A stretch of 9,244 bases of DNA from Caldifarciminota bacterium. Lineage in GTDB: Bacteria > Hydrothermota > Hydrothermia > B15-G9 > WFZT01. Where the stretch lies: NCBI GenBank assembly GCA_026991055.1, contig JALXCE010000009.1, forward strand, positions 1 through 9,244, read 5' to 3'. How positions within the stretch are numbered: the first letter of the stretch is position 1; each line of letters starts with the position of its first letter. A program made the translations under genes and the position numbers. Shown here piece after piece: positions 5,494 to 9,244 of the stretch. The notes beneath the pieces were generated by a model, which did no database searches, was not told the origin of the DNA, and saw only the letters and a list, made by a program, of their open reading frames with translations.

Positions 5494-6951
5494 CTATCTG
5501 GCTAATTTTATGAATTTTCTCCTGAAGACACTGTCTCCTGTAATAACCTTTGCGATGTATGTGCCCTGTGGCAGATGTTTTAGATTAAGTTGGGGACCTA
5601 AATAAAATCCGATCCTATCCCCGAGCACGTTATAAATCTCTACCCTCACGGGATGGTCACCTGAGATACATAGAAAATCCCTCACCACCGTGGGGTAAAT
5701 TTTTACAGGTGCTAAAACAATTTTACTGTGCACACCTTGAGGGTTTTCTACAGTAGCAATGAAGGTATAGACCACCTGAGAAGTTGTATCCCAGAAATCG
5801 CTTTTGAACATGACCTTTGAGCCGTCCGGTGATGGAACAGGCATGGGGGACTTGAGATAATTCATACTGCTGCTAAAGTGATGCCCGAAATGTTCGAAAA
5901 TCCCGGAGCCATCAAGTTTCACAGCAACTATCTGGCCGGAGCGAGAGGAATCATCCTGACTGATGTATGCCCAGCCGGGACGCTGAAGGTTCCTGCAGGA
6001 AATATGCCCCTCTCCGACAAAGTCTGGATTATCACTTAAAACCACACGCTCTAAATGGTCGAGATAATACATGTTAAGAGAACCTGTGGGTCCCCAGAAT
6101 TGCACAAAAACCTCACTCTCATTTGTGTCGTATCCAAAATCACCATGATTTCCGTAATCTGCTATTCTCCTTAAAAACTGCATGTCGTTTCTGCGATAGA
6201 GTTCAACTCCATAGTGGCCGTTAAACGGATTTGATGGTGAAGTTCGGTTGTGATCCCACATTATTCCCACATAGTTGCCAGATTGGGAGACTGAGACCCA
6301 ATCAATATATTGTGGAAAATCGTTTGACCCATTTCCCCAGGCACCGGGAAATGTCCTTATCAATTCGGTCTCGTATGTCTGAAGATTGTAAATGATCACA
6401 TCGAGGTCAGTGTCTCTTTTACCGACGAGGGCCACATAGTGGTCGAATTTGTCGATGTTTCCCTCGCCAGGCCCTAATTTAACCACTTCGTAGTCGTTGG
6501 AATCAGCGTCAGCGATGTGTCCACGCAGAGTTATCTGATCCTGACTAACAGAGTAGGTTTTTACGTCCCCGTTCTCCCTGAAACTATACATTATGTCTGG
6601 ATTTACGTTGGACCAGTAGGTAGGGTAGAGTTCCGAGCCGGGAAGCTCCCTGATCATATGAAAGGTATGGGCATCGTAGATGGCAACTGTATAGAATTTG
6701 TAAATGGTCGCATTGGCATTCCACGGCTGAATTTTTGAGTATTCATGGTGTGGGTACCAGTCCCAGCTCGCCACATAGTCGGTTATGCGTGTAAGACGCA
6801 TGGGAGTTGGGACAGTAGAATCAACGGCATACCCGTAAAGAGGTGGCAATTGCGGTGGGGATGTATGAATCGAGCGATATGGCCCATCAGCCGGATACTG
6901 GGCTGCAAGGGGAAGAATAAGCAGAGAAATTAAAGTCAACCTCAAAACCAT
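5494..6951 (-). CDS. Secreted beta-propeller-like protein with C-terminal type IX (Por) sorting domain
   Basis: The chosen ATG at 6951 gives 485 residues beginning with a signal peptide (MVLRLTLISLLILPLAAQ). The frame stays open upstream to 7113, but those extra codons lie in repeat DNA at 6998-7053, so they are not part of the protein. The body (~20-410) has recurring aromatic and Asp-rich beta strands of the WD/TolB propeller kind, for example YVALVGKRDTDLDVIIYNL, WVSVSQSGNYVGIMWDHN and MPVPSPDGSKVMFKSDFWD. The last ~70 residues read KIYPTVVRDFL, VRVEIYNVLGDRIG, LNLKHLPQGTYIAKVITG and FRRKFIKL, which is the layout of T9SS type A sorting domains (cut or anchored at the cell surface). A substrate or enzyme activity cannot be read from the sequence. 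The ribosome-binding site is weak (AAGG). The gene is convergent with the DUF6090-like gene and divergent from the peroxiredoxin gene. Confidence 0.85.
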   Translation of the reverse strand: MVLRLTLISLLILPLAAQYPADGPYRSIHTSPPQLPPLYGYAVDSTVPTPMRLTRITDYVASWDWYPHHEYSKIQPWNANATIYKFYTVAIYDAHTFHMIRELPGSELYPTYWSNVNPDIMYSFRENGDVKTYSVSQDQITLRGHIADADSNDYEVVKLGPGEGNIDKFDHYVALVGKRDTDLDVIIYNLQTYETELIRTFPGAWGNGSNDFPQYIDWVSVSQSGNYVGIMWDHNRTSPSNPFNGHYGVELYRRNDMQFLRRIADYGNHGDFGYDTNESEVFVQFWGPTGSLNMYYLDHLERVVLSDNPDFVGEGHISCRNLQRPGWAYISQDDSSRSGQIVAVKLDGSGIFEHFGHHFSSSMNYLKSPMPVPSPDGSKVMFKSDFWDTTSQVVYTFIATVENPQGVHSKIVLAPVKIYPTVVRDFLCISGDHPVRVEIYNVLGDRIGFYLGPQLNLKHLPQGTYIAKVITGDSVFRRKFIKLAR

Positions 6952-6997
6952 GTGCCTTATGCTAAGGGAAGTAAGTAAAAAATTCAAAATGTATAGA

Positions 6998-7053
6998 TTT
7001 TCAAGCGGAATCCCCTTCCCGTCGCCCTTCCCCGCGCTCCGCGCGGGGGAGGG
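6998..7053. repeat. Composite repeat module, family Q, copy 2 (inverted relative to copy 1)
   Basis: On the minus strand this reads CCTCCCCCGCGC, a three-base loop, GCGCGGGGAAGGG, then GGGAAGGGGATTCCGCTTGA and AAA. The last part matches GGGAGGGGCATTCCGCTTGA plus AA at 1564-1583. It contains a long hairpin: 7025-7037 pairs with 7041-7053, 13 pairs including one G-T, around the loop TCC. It sits in the divergent region between the propeller gene and the peroxiredoxin gene and keeps the upstream frame of the propeller gene open by chance. Confidence 0.7.
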
Positions 7054-7092
7054 ATGAAATATTGTGTCCTTTTTGTCATCAAGCTTCGCTTG

Positions 7093-7163
7093 TTGAGAAA
7101 TTAAATATGACAAAGTTAATGATAATTAATTCGATAGGCCTTATAATTGGCTCAAAAGGAGGT
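7093..7163 (+). promoter_or_regulatory. Probable promoter and leader region of the peroxiredoxin gene
   Basis: Two overlapping readings are possible. TTGAGA (7093-7098), a 16-base spacer and GTTAAT (7115-7120) form a weak sigma-70-like pair with a ~40-base leader. Alternatively, a perfect TATAAT at 7142-7147 lies only 22 bases before the ATG and lacks a clear -35. The Shine-Dalgarno AAGGAGGT (7156-7163) is strong and fixes the start at 7170. Confidence 0.4.
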
Positions 7164-7169
7164 TAAGAA

Positions 7170-7625
7170 ATGGTAAAAATTGGAGATAAAATCAGAGATT
7201 TTGAGCTTCCTGATCAGGACGGGAATACGGTGAAGCTGAGTGATTTCAGCGGCAAGAAGGTTCTACTATCTTTTCATCCCCTTGCTTGGACACCGGTTTG
7301 CAAAAACCAGATGCAGGAGCTTGAGAAGTATTACGACAAATTCGAGGAGTTAGGTGTTGTAGCTCTTGGAATCAGCGTGGACAGCATTTACTGTAAGCGT
7401 GCTTGGGCTGACAGTATGGGATTGAATAAGACAAAGCTACTCTCGGATTTCTGGCCGCACGGTGAGGTTGCAAAGATGCTCGGCATCTTTAACGAGGAGA
7501 AGGGATTCTCTGAGAGGGCCAACATAATTGTTGATGAGGAAGGTAAGGTGATTTTTGCGAAGCACTACGATATTCCGCAGCTTCCTGATTTTGGTGAGAT
7601 AGTTGAGTTTCTTGAGGGCAAGTAG
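7170..7625 (+). CDS. Thiol peroxidase / peroxiredoxin (AhpC-TSA superfamily, BCP/AhpE-like)
   Basis: The 151-residue product has the full peroxiredoxin layout. The N-terminal strand region is GDKIRDFELPDQDGNTVKLSDFSGKKVLLSF. The active-site motif PLAWTPVC carries Pro37, Thr41 and the peroxidatic Cys44, and the conserved Arg is at 116 (SERANIIVD). It reduces hydrogen peroxide or organic peroxides in the cytoplasm, and no signal peptide is present. The only other cysteine is Cys75 in SVDSIYCKRAWAD. This could be the resolving cysteine of an atypical 2-Cys mechanism. If not, the enzyme would be 1-Cys and use an external thiol. The length of ~150 is typical for BCP/AhpE-type members. The gene has its own strong ribosome-binding site and appears monocistronic, ending before a GC-rich hairpin. 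Confidence 0.93.
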   Translation: MVKIGDKIRDFELPDQDGNTVKLSDFSGKKVLLSFHPLAWTPVCKNQMQELEKYYDKFEELGVVALGISVDSIYCKRAWADSMGLNKTKLLSDFWPHGEVAKMLGIFNEEKGFSERANIIVDEEGKVIFAKHYDIPQLPDFGEIVEFLEGK

Positions 7626-7667
7626 TGAGTGATTGAAAGCAACCAAATAAGGTGAAATTTAGAGAGT

Positions 7668-7692
7668 GGGGCGGGGCCGAAGGCCCCGCCCC
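7668..7692. terminator. Perfect GC-rich hairpin between convergent genes, possible bidirectional terminator
   Basis: GGGGCGGGGCC (7668-7678) pairs perfectly with GGCCCCGCCCC (7682-7692) around a GAA loop, an 11-bp all-G/C stem. It lies 42 bases after the peroxiredoxin stop and 25 bases from the stop of the opposing barrel gene. This position suits a terminator for both. There is no T-run on either side (CTAATTAA follows on the plus strand), so it may block or stabilise transcripts rather than act as a classical intrinsic terminator. Confidence 0.55.
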
Positions 7693-7717
7693 CTAATTAA
7701 GCGTCCTCTCCCGCCTC

Positions 7718-8341
7718 TCAGAAGAAAAACACGGGTCCGATTGTTATGGTAAATACCTTTGTGTTAATATCGTTGTAATCTGTCGAGGTGAAGATAAAAT
7801 CAAATGACAGATTAACATCAATTCCAAAGCTCTTTCTCGGCTGAAGATGGAATCCGGCCCCCATGTTGATGCCTATGCAGTTCTTGGTGGCCTTGTCCTT
7901 TGTGCCCTGCCCAACGTTCTTTACCTCTGTTGCTACCATGTGAAGACCGGCTCCACCCTGGAAGTAAGGCATCAGGGGCCTTCCAGGAAGGTTCAGGTAG
8001 TATCTCACAATTCCGTTGAAGCTTGTTATCTTGTCATGTACCTTCTGCTGGTGAGGGTCAATCGTTGTATTTCCGACTTTTGTTATCCGGTAGCTACCGG
8101 TTGAAAATCCAAGCATGGCAACAATGCTTCTTGTGACCCCGTAGGAAAAGTTCCCGATGAGCTTAAAGCCGTTTTCTCCACCGAGTGCCGGGCCTCTGTC
8201 TTCGGGGAACATATCGGGCATATCTCCAATGGGGATACCCATTCCCACTCCGGCATTTATTCCAAACTTATTTGTGAAGTCAAATGCAGATGCTGAGCCT
8301 ATAAGTGCGATAACTGCAATTATTACCATAAGTTTTTTCAT
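7718..8341 (-). CDS. Outer-membrane beta-barrel protein
   Basis: The 207-residue precursor has a clean signal peptide, MKKLMVIIAVIALIGSASA, with predicted cleavage after residue 19. The mature part consists of alternating hydrophobic beta strands rich in Gly and aromatics: FGINAGVGMGIPIG, FKLIGNFSYGV, IVAMLGFSTGSYRI, FNGIVRYYLNLP, MPYFQGGAGLHMV, IGINMGAGFHLQP, FGIDVNLSFDFIF and FTITIGPVFFF. It ends in phenylalanine, the usual C-terminal signal for the BAM insertion machinery. The size fits an eight-stranded OmpA/OmpW-type small barrel. RYYLNLPGRPLMPYFQGGAGL is typical of the generic 'outer membrane protein beta-barrel' family. Its role is unknown: structural, porin-like or adhesin are all possible. 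The start overlaps the stop of the upstream lipoprotein gene (ATGA), and AAGGAGG precedes it. Confidence 0.88.
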   Translation of the reverse strand: MKKLMVIIAVIALIGSASAFDFTNKFGINAGVGMGIPIGDMPDMFPEDRGPALGGENGFKLIGNFSYGVTRSIVAMLGFSTGSYRITKVGNTTIDPHQQKVHDKITSFNGIVRYYLNLPGRPLMPYFQGGAGLHMVATEVKNVGQGTKDKATKNCIGINMGAGFHLQPRKSFGIDVNLSFDFIFTSTDYNDINTKVFTITIGPVFFF

Positions 8342-8895
8342 GGTTTCACCTCCTTGTGTTTAATTACCCAATTACCCTTTCCACCCCCGCATGCATCCTG
8401 GATGTAGTACTGGGCATCAAGGGTAATGTTTGAGAATGTTGACTGCACTCTTGTAAATACAAACTGGTTATTCTGCAGATCTGGATAAGCCCCAAGAGCT
8501 CTATCATCAGCGTATCCATCGCCATCGGCGTCTATGCAGTCCGAGACTGCAAGGATGATTACATAATCATTGGCCCCATATCCCTGAGGGACATCAAAAG
8601 TGACATTTGAAAACGCAAGATTCACATCCACCGGGTCACTTTCATAATCATTGTCGTCCACTGTCTGGTCATGGGAGAGTAAGATTTCAAGGTGATAATT
8701 CTGGAGGCCGAAATGATCCTGAATATGCCCTGAGACAGTGATGGATGTGATATTATTTCCTCCACCGCCACCTCCGTTTCCACCACCGCCCCCTCCGCCG
8801 ACGAGTCCGCCGCCCCCGGGGCCTGTTGTACTGCTTTTACACCCTGCCAGCGCCAGGGCAAGAATTATGATTCCCACTACATTCTTTAACTTCAT
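8338..8895 (-). CDS. Glycine-rich lipoprotein with a calcium-loop-like motif, function unknown
   Basis: The 185-residue precursor has a lipoprotein signal (MKLKNVVGIIILALALAGC) with lipobox LAGC and Cys19 as lipid site. Next comes a flexible tether of almost only glycine (residues 25-48). The remaining ~135 residues look like a beta-sandwich domain with strands ITSITVSGHI, YHLEILLSHD, VNLAFSNVTFDV, DYVIILAVSD, FVFTRVQSTFSNITLDAQYY. At 122-131 DADGDGYADD has the spacing of a calcium-binding EF-hand or dockerin-type loop. Cys120 and Cys169 are the only other cysteines and could form a disulfide. No known family is recognised. It overlaps the barrel gene by four bases and lies 11 bases after the small upstream gene. 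The ribosome-binding site TAGGAGGTG overlaps that gene's stop codon. Confidence 0.85.
   Translation of the reverse strand: MKLKNVVGIIILALALAGCKSSTTGPGGGGLVGGGGGGGNGGGGGGNNITSITVSGHIQDHFGLQNYHLEILLSHDQTVDDNDYESDPVDVNLAFSNVTFDVPQGYGANDYVIILAVSDCIDADGDGYADDRALGAYPDLQNNQFVFTRVQSTFSNITLDAQYYIQDACGGGKGNWVIKHKEVKP
8752..8823 (-). repeat. Polyglycine-encoding low-complexity GGN tract
   Basis: These 24 codons, 19 of them Gly, encode the glycine-rich tether of the lipoprotein (GPGGGG, LV, seven Gly, Asn, six Gly, Asn-Asn). The DNA is a run of near-identical GGN triplets. Such tracts can gain or lose triplets by slippage without shifting the reading frame. The tract is much more G-rich than the rest of the gene. 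Confidence 0.8.
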
Positions 8896-8906
8896 ACTAT
8901 CACCTC

Positions 8907-9074
8907 CTATTGCTTTTCATCTCCTTCTTTTAGAAGGTTTCTTATGTACCTGATGAATTCTTCAACGTCGTAGAAAATTTTTTTCTTCACATCCTGATTA
9001 ATGATGCTCAGGACCATTCTTTTCTCGCCGTTCTCCCTGATTACATACTCAACTGTGAAAAATTTCCTGATCAT
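8907..9074 (-). CDS. Small 55-residue protein of unknown function, first gene of the lipoprotein/barrel operon
   Basis: The ATG at 9074 opens a frame of 55 codons ending at TAG (8907-8909). The product starts MIRKFFTVEYVIRENGEK and ends FIRYIRNLLKEGDEKQ. It has a likely beta hairpin (FFTVEYVIRENGEKRMVLSI) followed by a helix from YDVEEFIRYIRNLL, is highly charged (many Lys and Glu) and has no signal or membrane span, so it should be cytoplasmic. Support for being real: amphipathic patterning, 11-base spacing to the next gene, shared orientation, and a well-formed promoter ~70-100 bases upstream. Weak point: the ribosome-binding site is poor (GGGGGC). No family is recognised. Confidence 0.65.
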   Translation of the reverse strand: MIRKFFTVEYVIRENGEKRMVLSIINQDVKKKIFYDVEEFIRYIRNLLKEGDEKQ

Positions 9075-9145
9075 AATGGCGCCCCCATTGTTTGTTTAAT
9101 TTTGCTCCGGAGATTTTCGGGCCTTTGTTTATGAGTCTTTAAATG

Positions 9146-9174
9146 ATTATCTTTCATAGCCACGTTTATGTTAA
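9146..9174 (-). promoter_or_regulatory. Sigma-70-like promoter of the three-gene envelope operon
   Basis: On the minus strand TTAACA (9174-9169, five of six to TTGACA), a 17-base spacer and GATAAT (9151-9146, five of six to TATAAT) form a good promoter. Transcription would begin near 9139 and leave a leader of about 65 bases before the ATG at 9074. Confidence 0.55.
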
Positions 9175-9181
9175 AATTTAG

Positions 9182-9212
9182 GTGTTACAAAATTGTTAAC
9201 ACACAGTTAACA
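9182..9212. promoter_or_regulatory. Two overlapping identical dyads, probable operator
   Basis: TGTTA-N9-TAACA occurs twice, at 9183-9201 and 9194-9212, offset by 11 bases (about one helical turn). The first extends to GTGTTA/TAACAC (9182-9202) and the second to TGTTAAC/GTTAACA with five bases between. They sit just upstream of the -35 of the minus-strand promoter and just before the ATG of the forward gene at 9218, where one regulator could act on both transcripts. I cannot name the regulator. Confidence 0.55.
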
Positions 9213-9217
9213 GGGCC

Positions 9218-9244
9218 ATGAGAAATATTGATGAGATTATCAAA
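9218..9244 (+). CDS. First nine codons of a gene continuing beyond the window
   Basis: An ATG at 9218 opens a frame reading MRNIDEIIK to the last base of the window, with no stop. A weak Shine-Dalgarno-like AGGG lies five bases upstream, and the operator-like dyads end six bases before the ATG. Nine codons are too few to name a product. It would be divergent from the three-gene envelope operon. Confidence 0.45.

Noticed and set aside
8738..8953. Plus-strand proline-rich open frame
   Set aside because: Its proline run is simply the complement of the polyglycine tract of the lipoprotein on the other strand.
9071..9088. Five-codon frame (MGAPL) overlapping the start of the 55-residue gene by ATGA
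   Set aside because: It could be a translation-coupling leader, but such a short frame arises easily by chance and no ribosome-binding site precedes it.
9172..9177. TAAAAT as -10 box of the forward gene at the right edge
   Set aside because: No -35 element lies at a suitable distance, and these bases overlap the better-supported minus-strand -35.

Overview
The window looks like part of a chromosome from a diderm (Gram-negative-type), probably thermophilic or deep-branching bacterium. Support for this: two lipoproteins with clear lipoboxes, an outer-membrane beta-barrel protein ending in three phenylalanines, a secreted protein whose last ~70 residues look like a type IX secretion (Por/T9SS) sorting domain, a DUF6090-like membrane protein, and a GlmM-like mutase with the GEGNGG sugar loop more typical of archaeal and deep-branching bacterial enzymes. 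A lineage such as candidate division WOR-3 or another FCB-like group would fit, but that placement is inference. The genes are ordinary and chromosomal. No phage, plasmid or defence gene is visible.

Layout. (1) Bases 2-991 are the 3' part of a polytopic membrane protein that runs in from outside the window. Its first ~65 visible residues look like the end of a dolichol/phytol-kinase (VTE5-type) domain and the rest is a complete DUF92 (VTE6-type) domain. (2) Bases 992-1879 carry no credible gene. They hold a cluster of GC-rich palindromic repeats in otherwise AT-rich DNA. (3) Bases 1880-4900 are a tight forward operon: a YjbQ-family protein, a GlmM-like phosphohexomutase and a lipoprotein that probably has a polysaccharide-deacetylase fold. 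A single-pass membrane protein (4923-5492) follows after a 22-base gap. (4) Bases 5494-6951 (minus strand) encode a secreted, probably beta-propeller, protein with a C-terminal sorting domain. Its stop codon is one base from the stop of the convergent gene before it. (5) Bases 6952-7169 are a divergent intergenic region with an inverted relative of the repeat module seen near 1524-1600. (6) Bases 7170-7625 encode a peroxiredoxin, followed by a perfect GC-rich hairpin between convergent genes. (7) Bases 9074-7718 (minus strand) form a three-gene cell-envelope operon: a 55-residue protein of unknown function, a glycine-rich lipoprotein, and an outer-membrane beta-barrel. (8) A divergent promoter region follows, with two overlapping identical dyads (TGTTA-N9-TAACA), and the first nine codons of a further forward gene at the right edge.

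Most genes act in envelope biology. GlmM makes the aminosugar phosphate feeding peptidoglycan and lipopolysaccharide precursors. The deacetylase-like lipoprotein may modify a glycan. The remaining proteins are membrane-bound, outer-membrane or secreted. I see no convincing new multi-gene system. The items most worth checking are the kinase-DUF92 fusion, the dispersed repeat families, the small-protein/lipoprotein/barrel operon, and the tandem operator-like dyads at the right edge.
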